Positions 24,708 through 33,710 are shown, counted from the stretch's first letter. The stretch: DNA of 64,000 bases from Croceimicrobium sp965658965 (GCA_965658965.1 CBFHVV010000002.1:1-64000); one strand, 5' to 3'. Made by a program: numbers and translations. The notes: generated by a model not told the origin, from the sequence alone.

Positions 24708-26123
24708 TTATCTCATTATCCAGCGAATAGCCTTGTAAATGGCAGGTCCAAAGGGAGGATACTTTTGTTTAAGGTCTAGCCAAGTGGCACTGTGCATAAT
24801 GGCTTTGGAATGGCTAAAGGTGTTAAAGCCAAATTTACCGTGGTAGTTGCCGATACCGCTGTTTCCCACACCTCCAAAGGGTAAATTAGGATTAGCCAGA
24901 TGGATTACGGTATTGTTAATGGCTCCACCGCCAAAGGGAATTTCACGGCAAAGCTGCTTTATTAATTTGCGGTTTTCACTAAAATGGTAATAGGCTAAAG
25001 GCTTGGGGTTTTCCGCAATAATTTCTAGGATGTCGCTGGTGAAATCGAAAGGGATAATAGGTAAGATTGGGCCAAATATTTCTTCTTGCATTAAGGCTGA
25101 ATCGCGACTAGGATTTAGTATTAGAGTCGGTGCTATTTTTAATTCTTCGCGATTGCTTTCTCCTCCAAAATAAATTTCTTCATTTTCTAAATAGGCAGTG
25201 AGACGATCAAATTGAGCTTCGTTTACAATTCTGCCATAGTCCTCACTAGCGAAGGCTGACTCACCGTAAAACTCTAAGATGGTACTTTTTAAATGATCTA
25301 AAAACTCGTTTAACACACTGCGCTCCACTAATAGGTAATCGGGGGCAACGCAAGTTTGGCCGGCGTTTAGCCACTTACCAAAGGCAATACGGTTGGCGGC
25401 TGTTTTTAACTTGGCACTAGCATCTACAATGGCGGGGCTTTTTCCTCCTAATTCTAGGGTGCAAGGCATTAGCTTTTTTGCGCAGGCTTGTGCAATAATG
25501 CGGCCTACAGCTACACTGCCTGTGAAAAAAACATGTCCAAATCGATAATTCTCCAATAAATGGGAGACTACGGTTTTTCCTGAGCCTTGCACGACACATA
25601 TTATCTCGGTGTCAAAATTTTCATGCAGCACTTTCTCTAAAAGGGAGGAGGTAGCTAGGCTTTGCTCCGGAGCTTTTATTATACAATTGTTTCCAGCGGC
25701 AATAGCGGCAATTAATGGACCAATTACCAATTGGAAGGGGTAATTCCAAGGGGCAATGATCAAACAATTTCCTTTCGCTTCGGCCTGAATATAGCTTCTC
25801 GACGGCCAGCTTACTAATGGTGAGTGAACCCTTTTAGGTCGGGCCCAAGATTTAACCTTGGCAATGGCTTGATTGAGCTCTTCGTAAATAAAACCTATCT
25901 CTGATGCATAGGCTTCAAAAGGACTTTTACCTAAATCTTTATGAAGGGCTTCAATAAACTCTTCTTCATTATCTTGAATAAGCTGTTTTAGCTTTTTTAG
26001 AATGCTAATTCTTCGCTCAACCTTGCTTAGGCCATGCATCGCAAAAAAGTCCTGTTGGCTTTTAACAAGCTCAGCAAGTTGTTCAAAGCTAAAATTTGAT
26101 TCTAATTCTCGATTGGTGGTCAT
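24708..26123 (-). CDS. NAD(P)-dependent aldehyde dehydrogenase
   Basis: 471 residues. NAGQTCVAPDYLL carries the catalytic Cys, LELGGKSPAIV the general-base Glu, and IIAPWNYPFQL the cofactor-binding segment with the Asn that holds the oxyanion. FGGVGNSGIGNYHGKFGFNTFSH at the C-terminus marks the fatty-aldehyde (class 3, ALDH3) branch. The C-terminal ...AIRWIMR tail is short and hydrophobic. It probably oxidises medium- to long-chain aldehydes. Head gene of the transcript with the RND transporter. Confidence 0.92.
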   Translation of the reverse strand: MTTNRELESNFSFEQLAELVKSQQDFFAMHGLSKVERRISILKKLKQLIQDNEEEFIEALHKDLGKSPFEAYASEIGFIYEELNQAIAKVKSWARPKRVHSPLVSWPSRSYIQAEAKGNCLIIAPWNYPFQLVIGPLIAAIAAGNNCIIKAPEQSLATSSLLEKVLHENFDTEIICVVQGSGKTVVSHLLENYRFGHVFFTGSVAVGRIIAQACAKKLMPCTLELGGKSPAIVDASAKLKTAANRIAFGKWLNAGQTCVAPDYLLVERSVLNEFLDHLKSTILEFYGESAFASEDYGRIVNEAQFDRLTAYLENEEIYFGGESNREELKIAPTLILNPSRDSALMQEEIFGPILPIIPFDFTSDILEIIAENPKPLAYYHFSENRKLIKQLCREIPFGGGAINNTVIHLANPNLPFGGVGNSGIGNYHGKFGFNTFSHSKAIMHSATWLDLKQKYPPFGPAIYKAIRWIMR

Positions 26124-26180
26124 GCAGAAAGAAGTTTAGGAGTCTAAATTAAAACTCAAAAATCAAACAAGCTTTAGCCC

Positions 26181-26834
26181 TTACTTGTTTTTCTTCTTTT
26201 TGCTTTTCTTGCTAGCCTTAAAATATTCTTCAAAACGGCGGTAGGTGAAATAGTTTTTTTCCTTTTTCGATTTTTTAGGAAGCAGCAGGCTTGTATCTGC
26301 GGATAAATTATCTTCCTTTTCTAAGGAGAAGAAATGCACCTTGGGAGCTTTGTCATTCTTTTGCAATCGCTTGCTTAGTCTAGCAATTTGCTCCTTAAAG
26401 TTAGCCCCTTCTTCGGCGGTAACAGTTAATTTTCCTTTGCTAAAAACGCCACAAGATTGAAGAATAAAACGGGTGGTATTTTCATCGAGATGACTAATGA
26501 TGGCGTACTTCCAACCTTTTTGCTTCTCAATTTCACCAAATAAGCTTTGCACTCCGGGTCGGATTTCAAAAAGGTCATCGTCCGATAAAAAGAGCTTTTT
26601 TACCTTTTTACTAAAGTGCTTGATTAAGATATCGAGCGATTCGTCTTCTAGTTGTTTTTCTGTCTCGCTCAGGTAATAGTCTTTGAAGGCCTGTAAGATA
26701 TTGAGATCTTGTGGGAAAGGCTCACGATCCTTAGCTTTTAAGCCGCTCTCTGCTAATGCCTCGTGCATGCATTTTTCAATCTCCTGGTGAGGAAACCGAG
26801 CGACGGCATTCAGGCTAAAAACTATTAGATTCAT
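26181..26834 (-). CDS. Degenerate HAD-like protein with lysine-rich tail
   Basis: 217 residues. The layout is that of a small HAD-fold protein: an N-terminal strand (LIVFSLNAVA) where DxDGT would be, a helical cap, a strand with IISHLDENTTRFIL at the position of motif II, then a second strand (KVHFFSLEKED) where the acidic motif IV would be. The nucleophilic Asp pair of motif I is absent, so phosphatase activity is unlikely. The last 35 residues are very basic (ASKKSKKKKNK), which suggests binding to nucleic acid or another acidic partner. The HAD assignment is my inference from fold order and is not certain. Confidence 0.6.
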   Translation of the reverse strand: MNLIVFSLNAVARFPHQEIEKCMHEALAESGLKAKDREPFPQDLNILQAFKDYYLSETEKQLEDESLDILIKHFSKKVKKLFLSDDDLFEIRPGVQSLFGEIEKQKGWKYAIISHLDENTTRFILQSCGVFSKGKLTVTAEEGANFKEQIARLSKRLQKNDKAPKVHFFSLEKEDNLSADTSLLLPKKSKKEKNYFTYRRFEEYFKASKKSKKKKNK

Positions 26835-26912
26835 TTTTTCTCCCCAACTAATGAGGCTCCAAAATTAACCAAATATTACCCATATATTAAACTTGGAATA
26901 ATTGAATTCTCC

Positions 26913-28130
26913 TTATTTAATAATCTCGGTGTTTATGTTAGTGCCACGCTCTAAGGTTTTGTGCACGGGGCATTTATCTGCAATACTTAAAATACGCTTC
27001 TTCTGCTTTTCGTCTAAAGGGCCTTGCAAGCTTATTTTTCTTTCAAAAAGGCCTTTCTTGGCATCGCCCGAAACGCAATCTTTAGCATCACTGGCATGAT
27101 CGTGATTATAATTCACCTCTACCTTCGCTCCTTCAAGCGGGAAGTCTTTATGGCGCGCATAAAGTTGCATCGTCATTGCGGTGCAGGCTGCCAAACCTGC
27201 GGCCACTAAGTCATAGGGGCTTGGTCCTAAATTTTGACCGCCCATTTCTTCTGGTTCATCGGCGATAAAGCCAAAGTCGTTGGCCGAAATGCGGGTTACA
27301 AAAGCTTCTTCATCTATTTGCGCTACTACCTGACTGCTGCTTTTAAGGCTTTTAAATTCCTCTTGATGTTCTATGTAGCGGTTGGCCCAAGAAGCAATAA
27401 GTTGGCCTACATACTCCGAATCGGAAGCTCTGCTTAGCAGGTGATCCGCTCCGTCTAAGGATACATAACTTTTTGGGTGATGCGCAGCTTCATATATTTC
27501 ACGTGCATTTTCAATTCCTACAATCTTGTCTTGAGGCGAATGCAGCACTAACAATGACTTTTTACGCCATTTACCTATGTTCTTCTGTACCGTATGCTCG
27601 TCTAAATCTTGTAAAAATTGCTTTTGTATAACAAAGGGGCGTCCTCCAATATTTACTTCGGCATCTCCTTCTTCTCGGATAGTGGATATTTGTTTGCCAA
27701 AGAGATTTTTAACATGCTCAGCTTCCGAGGGAGCTCCGATAGTAGCAACGGCTTTTACGCTCTCTATTTTATCGGCAACCATTAAAACTGCAGAACCTCC
27801 TAATGAATGCCCAATAAGAATATCGGGAGACATATTATTGTCTGCCATATAAGCAGCGGCAGCGAGTAAATCGTTGAGGTTGGTGCTAAAGTTTGTGGCT
27901 TCGAAATCCCCTTCCGATTGCCCCAGTCCCGTGAAATCGAAACGTAAAACGGCAATGTTTTTCTGATTGAGGCTTTCCGATAAATTACGCACGGCTTTTA
28001 GGTCTTTACCGCAAGTAAAGCAATGAGCAAATAAAGCATAGGCTTTTATTCGTTGACCCACAGGTTTTTGAAGTTCAGCACTTAGTTGTAAACCCTCTTT
28101 ATTCTTAAAGTATATTTTTTCGGCTCTCAT
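26913..28130 (-). CDS. Alpha/beta hydrolase-OsmC fusion protein
   Basis: 405 residues. Residues 1-250 form an alpha/beta hydrolase, with RFDFTGLGQSEGDF, the nucleophile elbow GHSLGGS and a late DGADHLL His. Residues about 270-405 are OsmC-like, with GPSPYDLVAAGLAACTAMT carrying one redox Cys and DKCPVHKTLE the second, as in peroxiredoxin-like OsmC/Ohr. The fusion is a known architecture. OsmC domains reduce organic hydroperoxides with thiols, so the pair may hydrolyse and detoxify an ester-linked or peroxidised substrate. The start is 13 bp from the neighbouring reductase stop. Confidence 0.9.
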   Translation of the reverse strand: MRAEKIYFKNKEGLQLSAELQKPVGQRIKAYALFAHCFTCGKDLKAVRNLSESLNQKNIAVLRFDFTGLGQSEGDFEATNFSTNLNDLLAAAAYMADNNMSPDILIGHSLGGSAVLMVADKIESVKAVATIGAPSEAEHVKNLFGKQISTIREEGDAEVNIGGRPFVIQKQFLQDLDEHTVQKNIGKWRKKSLLVLHSPQDKIVGIENAREIYEAAHHPKSYVSLDGADHLLSRASDSEYVGQLIASWANRYIEHQEEFKSLKSSSQVVAQIDEEAFVTRISANDFGFIADEPEEMGGQNLGPSPYDLVAAGLAACTAMTMQLYARHKDFPLEGAKVEVNYNHDHASDAKDCVSGDAKKGLFERKISLQGPLDEKQKKRILSIADKCPVHKTLERGTNINTEIIK

Positions 28131-28142
28131 AGTTTGATAATT

Positions 28143-29327
28143 TTAAACCCAGCGCAAGAAATCTTGTACCATACGATCTTTGGCAAAGCGTTTTACCGCG
28201 GCAATATTCGCTAGGCTAATCGCACTATTTAGGATACGTGGGTATTTTAGTATGCCCTGTAAGCTATAAGCGGTGCGCATTTCAGTATGGTAATATTTGT
28301 ACATATGCTCGTGGTAGGCACTAAAGTCGGGCTTAGATTTGTTTACTTGCACGCGAATATGCTCTGAAGCAATGCGAGCGCTCATCATGCCTGGTCCGAT
28401 GCCTTTACCAGTAAAGGCTTCAATCATTCCGCCGGCATCACCAATTAGTGCATAGCGATCGCCTCCAATGGTGCGTTTCGGGGTCATAATAGGAAGCCCC
28501 CAACCTTTGGTGCTTTCAAGCGCTTCTGCATTAGCAAACCATGGCGAGATAATAGGATTAGTTTCTATAACCTCATTAAACATTTTTTTGAGGTTAATTT
28601 TTTTGGCAGCAATAGCGGTACTCATCATGCCTAAGCCAACATTAGCCTCATTTTTGCTTAAAGGAAAAGCCCAAAAATAACCAGGCAATAATTTGGGATC
28701 GAAGAAAAACTCCAAGTGATTTCCGCTGTTGAAGCCCTCTATATTTTTGTAATAGATGCGAATAGCGGCAAGTAAGTGCTTTTTCTCACGAAAGTGCTCT
28801 AAGCCAAGATGGCGGGTTACAATTGGTTTTTCGCCCTCTGCACCGATAATTACCTTACAGTAAATCTCTTTTTCGCCCTGGGCATTTTTTAGAAAGACCT
28901 TTACGCCATTAGGCTCTCGTTCTAAGCCAGTTACTTCGGTAGCAGGCCAAAATTCACCGCAAGCATTAGGCGGCAATTCATCTATTAAAAACCGATCTAA
29001 ATCTAATCTGCGGGCGGTATAAAAAGGGGCTACTGGAAATCCATCATTCTTAAAATCATAACGAATCTCTTGTCCTTTGGTGCCTTTAAAAGCGAATCCC
29101 CAAGAGGGCAGCATGTCGCTTTCGCGGCTAAATTTTTCTAAAAGCTCAGGGCTGATTCGCTTAAGTACATTTAGTACATCCACGGTAATACCGTCGCCGC
29201 AAATTTTATCGCGAGGAAAGGTAGCTTTATCTACCAGAATATGTTCTATTCCTTCTTTATGTAAAAAATGTGAAAGGGTAGCACCAGCCGGACCGGCTCC
29301 TACAATGCATACATCAGTCTTAAGCAT
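28143..29327 (-). CDS. FAD-dependent oxidoreductase, geranylgeranyl-reductase-like
   Basis: 394 residues. The N-terminal Rossmann motif VCIVGAGPAGATLSHFL, the CGDGIT segment and the mid-protein YALIGDAGGMIEAFTGKGIG (second FAD motif) place it in the geranylgeranyl reductase/para-hydroxybenzoate hydroxylase family. Family members reduce isoprenoid chains or hydroxylate aromatics. A polyprenyl synthase is in the window at 47780, but no direct link is visible. It is in one direction with the hydrolase-OsmC gene and may share its transcript. Confidence 0.82.
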   Translation of the reverse strand: MLKTDVCIVGAGPAGATLSHFLHKEGIEHILVDKATFPRDKICGDGITVDVLNVLKRISPELLEKFSRESDMLPSWGFAFKGTKGQEIRYDFKNDGFPVAPFYTARRLDLDRFLIDELPPNACGEFWPATEVTGLEREPNGVKVFLKNAQGEKEIYCKVIIGAEGEKPIVTRHLGLEHFREKKHLLAAIRIYYKNIEGFNSGNHLEFFFDPKLLPGYFWAFPLSKNEANVGLGMMSTAIAAKKINLKKMFNEVIETNPIISPWFANAEALESTKGWGLPIMTPKRTIGGDRYALIGDAGGMIEAFTGKGIGPGMMSARIASEHIRVQVNKSKPDFSAYHEHMYKYYHTEMRTAYSLQGILKYPRILNSAISLANIAAVKRFAKDRMVQDFLRWV

Positions 29328-29366
29328 AACTTGCCATTGGAAATTGCTGGCAAGATACTAAGCCTT

Positions 29367-29807
29367 TTATATAAACATACTTTGCGAAGGCACTAAAAGT
29401 TGCCGATAAGCGCCGATGTATCCTAAAAGAGAGCGTTCAATGAGTTTTTTAAAGGAGGCTTGGCTAGTCATAAAATCGTAACACCTTTTGTCAATAAAGA
29501 TAGACTCTAGATTTGGGCTAGCAGAAATCACGTCAAAAAGTAATTTTTCTTCTTCTAAAAAGGCATCAAGGCCCACCATTTGTCCAGAAACTAGTTTAAT
29601 ACTATCAGATCCGGGTATAATTATCTCGGCTTGACCCGATAAAATAAAGTAAAAGCCTAAAGGAGAGTCGCCTTTTTTAAATAGGTTTTCTCCAGCTCCG
29701 TGAAATTGAATAAAGCTACTTTGCATAACGATTTCTTCCAATAATAAATTGGAGACATTGAATGGCAGCAAAGCCTTTAATGTTTGGTGTACTTTATTAA
29801 AACCCAC
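29367..29807 (-). CDS. Stand-alone cyclic-nucleotide-binding domain protein
   Basis: 146 residues holding a single Crp-fold beta-roll (GAGENLFKKGDSPLGFYFILSGQAEI, then VSGQMVGLDAF) and no helix-turn-helix. Half of a Crp/Fnr regulator is thus missing by design or loss; the chain ends cleanly after two helices. It may act as a ligand or redox sensor through protein contacts. It sits just downstream of the fnr-type gene and has its own promoter with an FNR-like operator, hinting at feedback on that regulator. Confidence 0.75.
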   Translation of the reverse strand: MGFNKVHQTLKALLPFNVSNLLLEEIVMQSSFIQFHGAGENLFKKGDSPLGFYFILSGQAEIIIPGSDSIKLVSGQMVGLDAFLEEEKLLFDVISASPNLESIFIDKRCYDFMTSQASFKKLIERSLLGYIGAYRQLLVPSQSMFI

Positions 29808-29827
29808 AATTAGACTAATTTAAGTCA

Positions 29828-29835
29828 CGAAAATA
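29828..29835 (-). promoter_or_regulatory. -7 box of the cNMP-domain gene
   Basis: On the minus strand TATTTTCG, one mismatch to TAnnTTTG, about 21 bp before the ATG at 29807. Confidence 0.45.
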
Positions 29836-29858
29836 AGTCGGGCTTCAAAAAGTAGAAA

Positions 29859-29870
29859 TGATATTTGTCA
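29859..29870. promoter_or_regulatory. FNR-like operator upstream of the cNMP-domain gene
   Basis: TGATATTTGTCA, centre 29864.5, again 29.5 bp upstream of the -7 box at 29835. It lies immediately beyond the stop codon of the fnr-type gene. Confidence 0.6.
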
Positions 29871-29871
29871 G

Positions 29872-30570
29872 CTATTCAAAAATATTGGCGATTTGCCTTA
29901 AAGCTACTCCATCAGAAACGGCAATTCGCTTACCCTTACTGCTGATATACCCTTCTTTCTTTAACTCGGAGATTAAGCGAATTACAGATTCAGTCGCTGT
30001 TCCAACCATATTGGCAATTTCTTCTCTAGTAAGACTAATATCTAAATAGCCCTCGTCATCTTCTCCAAAGGTAGTACGAAGGATTAGCAGTATCTCAGCT
30101 AAACGCTCTTTTACATTTTTCTGTGCAAGGCTAGTTATCATTTTACCTGCTTCTCCCAGTTCGTGACAAGACATCTTTAATAAATCTAAAGAAAACTTTG
30201 GGTTTTCCTCTATCACCTTAAAGAAGGACGATTTAGGAATGTAGCAGGCATAGGTATCTTCTAAAGCGGTGGCAGATGCACTTATCGCTTCATCACTTAA
30301 AAGGCTGCGATAGCCGATAAGTTCTCCGTTAGTTATAAAGCGTATAATCTGTTCTTTGCCTTCGGTGCCCATGGTATAAAGTTTAACCTTACCACGATGA
30401 ATACAATAAACTCCTTGCGGTCGCGCTCCCTCATGAATTATAACCTGGCCTTTTCTAAAGCTTACGCAGGTTTTAAGGCGGCTTAAATCATCTTTAGCAG
30501 AGTCAGGTAAATCACTAAAGGTGCTCTTCTGATGGCTTAAGCACGTTTGACAATGATGTGGAGTTTCCAA
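29872..30570 (-). CDS. FNR-type Crp-family transcription regulator
   Basis: 232 residues from a TTG start at 30570; a stop codon lies two codons upstream, and the first internal Met is deep inside the beta-roll, so TTG is the only reasonable start. Residues 25-140 form the Crp beta-roll, followed by a dimer helix and a helix-turn-helix (LTREEIANMVGTATESVIRL) at about 178-205. Cysteines at 7, 10, 35, 56 and 109 include a CxxC near the N-terminus, as expected of an oxygen-sensing [4Fe-4S] FNR, although the spacing differs from E. coli FNR. Divergent from ccoI. It is the obvious candidate to bind the TGAY-N4-GTCA sites in this window. Confidence 0.85.
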   Translation of the reverse strand: METPHHCQTCLSHQKSTFSDLPDSAKDDLSRLKTCVSFRKGQVIIHEGARPQGVYCIHRGKVKLYTMGTEGKEQIIRFITNGELIGYRSLLSDEAISASATALEDTYACYIPKSSFFKVIEENPKFSLDLLKMSCHELGEAGKMITSLAQKNVKERLAEILLILRTTFGEDDEGYLDISLTREEIANMVGTATESVIRLISELKKEGYISSKGKRIAVSDGVALRQIANIFE

Positions 30571-30603
30571 AGACTAGACTGTTTAATTTGAATATCAAAT
30601 ATA

Positions 30604-30615
30604 TGATAAAAGTCA
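30604..30615. promoter_or_regulatory. FNR-like operator upstream of ccoI
   Basis: TGATAAAAGTCA, centre 30609.5, 29.5 bp before the -7 box at 30639. It also lies 34 bp upstream of the fnr-type gene on the other strand, so autoregulation is possible. Confidence 0.68.
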
Positions 30616-30638
30616 TTGCTTGCCAAGTCAATCTCATC

Positions 30639-30646
30639 CACTTTTG
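30639..30646 (+). promoter_or_regulatory. -7 box of ccoI
   Basis: CACTTTTG, one mismatch to TAnnTTTG. It ends 5 bp before the ATG at 30652, so the transcript probably has almost no leader. Confidence 0.5.
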
Positions 30647-30651
30647 CCAAT

Positions 30652-33012
30652 ATGCCCATGGAAAAGAAAACCCTAACGGAATGCTCACATTGTCACCAAA
30701 CTATCGATGAAGTAGTGGCGGGACAAAACGGGAAAAGCTATTGCTGCTATGGTTGTAAGGTGGTTGATGAGTTAATGGGGGAGTCTAAAATGGAGCTAGA
30801 CTTGCCAGAAAAGTCGCTTCGCATCTATGCTTATTTAGATGAGGAGAAGATTAAAGATCAGCTTTGTCATTTTAGAGAAGGCGACATTAATGCTATTCGT
30901 ATTCATTTGCCCGCCATTCATTGTTCCAGCTGTATATACTTACTGGAAAATTTAAGTGAAGTAAGTGCTGGGATAAATAATGTACAAGTACATTTTGCAA
31001 AAAAAGAGGCTAGTATTCAGTTTTCTGAGAGTGAAATGAAGCTTTCTGTTTTGGCAGCTACCCTAGAGTTTATCGGCTATAAGCCCGATTTTATAAGTCA
31101 TTTAGGCGAAGGTAAAAAGGCTAAAAACATACTGCTTATACAATTGGGCGTAGCAGGTTTCTTTTTTGGGAATACCATGTTATTAGCCTTACCAGAGTAC
31201 ATTGACGATAGTCTGGTTAACGATGCTTCACTGCAGCAATTTTTTCGCTACTTAATGATGGCTTTTAGCCTGCCGGTTATTTTTTACAGTGCCCGGGATT
31301 ATTTCGTTACTGCTTATAAATCTCTACGCGCTGGCACTTTAAGTATTGATCTGCCCATTGCCATGGGGATTACCGTCCTTTTTTTACGTAGTTCCTATGA
31401 GGTTATCTCCCAAACTGGATCAGGTTATTTTGATAGCCTAACTGGTTTGGTTTTTTTCCTGTTAATAGGGAAATGGTATCAACAAAAGACCTATCAAAAC
31501 TTTAGCTTTGAACGCGACCTACGCTCTTTTCTGCCCTTAGCTGCCAATATTATTATGAAGGATGGGACTGAAAAACCCATTGCTATAGACGATTTAAATG
31601 AAGGTGATCGACTCATATTAAGGCAAGGGGAGGTCCTTTCGGCAGATGGCCATTTATTAAGCGCTAAGGCGGAAATAGACTATTCTTATCTAAGTGGAGA
31701 AAGTTTACCGGTACAGAAGTTAAAGGGTGAGAAAATTTTTGCTGGTGCCAAAGTAGCGGGCCAAGCAATAGAAGTAGAGGTGAGTAGCTCGGTAGATCAT
31801 TCTTACCTAAGTTCTTTGTGGGCTAAAGATGCTTTTGCAGATGCCCCTAAAAAGAAAAGTAAAGCCTTTAGTGATCGAATAAGCCAGTACTTTACCCCAA
31901 GTATATTAATCATTGCAATTGTAGCAGCCTTAATTTGGTCGCAATACGATTTCTCTAAGGCAATTATTGTTTTTACTTCAGTGCTAATTGTGGCTTGCCC
32001 ATGCGCACTAGCCTTAGCAGAGCCTTTCGCCGCGGGAAGTATGATGCGCTGGTTTGGGAAATATGGTTTTTTCATTAAAAATTCTACTGTCTTAAATCGC
32101 CTTCAAGCCATAGATATGGTGGTTTTTGATAAGACCGGAACCTTAACCTTACCCAACAATATTCAGGTTGCTTGGCATGGAGATGATTTAAGTTTTGAAG
32201 AAAAATGGGCGGTAGTAGCCATGGCTTTAAATGCTCAGCATCCGCTAGCTAAGCCACTTTTACAGTTTTTAGATCTTAAAGCGGCGGATGCTTCGCAGGT
32301 ACTGAATTTTGAGGAAGCTAGTGGTGAAGGAGTCGCTGCTCGGGTGCGTGGTTCTTACTATCGTTTGGGAAAAGCGTCTTTTTTAAACCTGAGTGATGAA
32401 GCGGGTACTACTGCAGTTTATGTGGAGAAAGATGCTGTAGTGAGAGGGTACTTCACTTTCTACCAAAAGGCTCGTCCAGCACTGAAAAAGAGTATAGATA
32501 ATTTAGCAGAGCATTATCAAATGGCGGTTTTAAGCGGTGATAATGAGGCGGAAAGAGAACGTTTTCAGGAAATATTTGGCGGCAAAGCGGCCCTTTATTT
32601 CAATCATTCGCCCCACGATAAATTAAACCGTTTGCAGAACATACAAGGCAAGGGCAAAAAAGTGTTAATGTTAGGCGATGGTTTAAATGATGCTGGTGCA
32701 TTACAGCAAAGTGAGGTTGGGGTTAGTCTTTGTGAAAAAGATGTGAATTTTTTCCCTGCTAGTGATGCACTTTTACAATCGCAAGCTTTTCCACTCTTGG
32801 GTCAATTTCTAGGCTTAAGTCATAGTTATCGAAAAATTGTAAACTGGGCTTTCGTAATATCACTAGCCTATAACCTGCTTGGGGTATCCGTTGCTGTTGC
32901 AGGTTTTTTAAGTCCGCTACTGGCCGCTATTTTAATGCCAATCAGTTCGGTAACAGTGGTACTCTTTACCACTCTGCGTTCGGGGTATTTGGCCAAAAAG
33001 GGTTTAGCCTAA
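30652..33012 (+). CDS. ccoI: Copper-transporting P1B-type ATPase CcoI
   Basis: 786 residues from the ATG at 30652; the ATG two codons on (30658) is equally possible given the tight promoter. The N-terminus has a Cys ribbon (CSHC...CCYGC), then a heavy-metal domain with HCSSC. Membrane part: the metal-path motif is CPCALALAEP, a variant of the usual CPCALGLATP. DKTGTLT is the phosphorylated Asp and GDGLNDAGAL the hinge. CcoI delivers copper for the binuclear centre of cbb3 oxidase. The accessory Cys ribbon and operator support the CcoI role over a general copper exporter. Confidence 0.92.
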   Translation: MPMEKKTLTECSHCHQTIDEVVAGQNGKSYCCYGCKVVDELMGESKMELDLPEKSLRIYAYLDEEKIKDQLCHFREGDINAIRIHLPAIHCSSCIYLLENLSEVSAGINNVQVHFAKKEASIQFSESEMKLSVLAATLEFIGYKPDFISHLGEGKKAKNILLIQLGVAGFFFGNTMLLALPEYIDDSLVNDASLQQFFRYLMMAFSLPVIFYSARDYFVTAYKSLRAGTLSIDLPIAMGITVLFLRSSYEVISQTGSGYFDSLTGLVFFLLIGKWYQQKTYQNFSFERDLRSFLPLAANIIMKDGTEKPIAIDDLNEGDRLILRQGEVLSADGHLLSAKAEIDYSYLSGESLPVQKLKGEKIFAGAKVAGQAIEVEVSSSVDHSYLSSLWAKDAFADAPKKKSKAFSDRISQYFTPSILIIAIVAALIWSQYDFSKAIIVFTSVLIVACPCALALAEPFAAGSMMRWFGKYGFFIKNSTVLNRLQAIDMVVFDKTGTLTLPNNIQVAWHGDDLSFEEKWAVVAMALNAQHPLAKPLLQFLDLKAADASQVLNFEEASGEGVAARVRGSYYRLGKASFLNLSDEAGTTAVYVEKDAVVRGYFTFYQKARPALKKSIDNLAEHYQMAVLSGDNEAERERFQEIFGGKAALYFNHSPHDKLNRLQNIQGKGKKVLMLGDGLNDAGALQQSEVGVSLCEKDVNFFPASDALLQSQAFPLLGQFLGLSHSYRKIVNWAFVISLAYNLLGVSVAVAGFLSPLLAAILMPISSVTVVLFTTLRSGYLAKKGLA

Positions 33013-33513
33013 TTTGGCTAAGCGGAATTGCGCCTGCCGTTTTATACCAGGGCTAAGGTCTTGCAAGTAATAGTCCTCTTGGTATAAGGCAATTTCATTT
33101 TTTAAAGCGGGATGTTTTTTAGCAATCCTTAGCAAGCAGTAAAGCGCTTGTATTCGAGTAGAAGGAATATTGCCAATGTTCTCCCAAATTAATTGTGCCT
33201 GGTCAAATAGAAAGCTTTCCCAGTCTTCAGGTGTTTCTAAACTCTGTAGTAACCTCAAAAGCTCCCTTTGCAGAGATGGGTCACCTTCTTCCAGTCGCCT
33301 TATTAATTGGGGATATATCGCTAATAGGTCTTCTTCTAGCTTGGGACTCTTTATTTGATTAATAAACCACAGGGCTCGCCAAGCATGGCGTGGAGTTTCA
33401 TATAAAGCATCTTCTAGCGCAAGCTGAAACAAGATTGGTCTGCTACCATATTCTTCTACTAGAGCTGCTTTTTTTCTGAATGTTTGGTAAATCTGCGCAA
33501 AACTTTTTTTCAT
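33004..33513 (-). CDS. Helical repeat protein of unknown function
   Basis: 169 residues, almost entirely helical with Leu-rich amphipathic helices about 35 residues apart (ALEDALYETPRHAWRALWF, LEEDLLAIYPQLIRRLEE and later). I read this as HEAT-like or TPR-like repeats. No catalytic motif is visible. It converges on ccoI with a 9-bp overlap of the coding ends. Families of this type usually act in protein binding. Confidence 0.65.
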   Translation of the reverse strand: MKKSFAQIYQTFRKKAALVEEYGSRPILFQLALEDALYETPRHAWRALWFINQIKSPKLEEDLLAIYPQLIRRLEEGDPSLQRELLRLLQSLETPEDWESFLFDQAQLIWENIGNIPSTRIQALYCLLRIAKKHPALKNEIALYQEDYYLQDLSPGIKRQAQFRLAKLG

Positions 33514-33626
33514 AGTTATCAGAACTTCTTAGTCTTTAGGTCTCGCTGTAGAAGGAAATATAATTGATATCCAAGAGCTTACAGTATTGCCCCATCATTC
33601 TTAATAAACAAAACTCTTCTGCAAAG

Positions 33627-33638
33627 TGACTTATATCA
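33627..33638. promoter_or_regulatory. Distal FNR-like site upstream of yceI
   Basis: TGACTTATATCA. Its centre is 22 bp upstream of the proximal site at 33649-33660, two helical turns, near -63 of yceI. Half-site TGAC is intact and the other half is ATCA. Confidence 0.4.
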
Positions 33639-33648
33639 TCTTCTGGAC

Positions 33649-33660
33649 TGAGTATAATCA
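33649..33660. promoter_or_regulatory. Proximal FNR-like site upstream of yceI
   Basis: TGAGTATAATCA, centre 33654.5, 29.5 bp before the -7 box at 33684. Both half-sites deviate by one base from TGAY/RTCA, so it is a weaker match. Confidence 0.42.
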
Positions 33661-33683
33661 TAGTTAGCCTCTGCAATCAATTG

Positions 33684-33691
33684 CACCTTTG
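33684..33691 (+). promoter_or_regulatory. -7 box of yceI
   Basis: CACCTTTG, one mismatch to TAnnTTTG, 19 bp before the ATG at 33711. Confidence 0.45.
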
Positions 33692-33710
33692 TCTAACAAG
33701 AAACCAAGAT

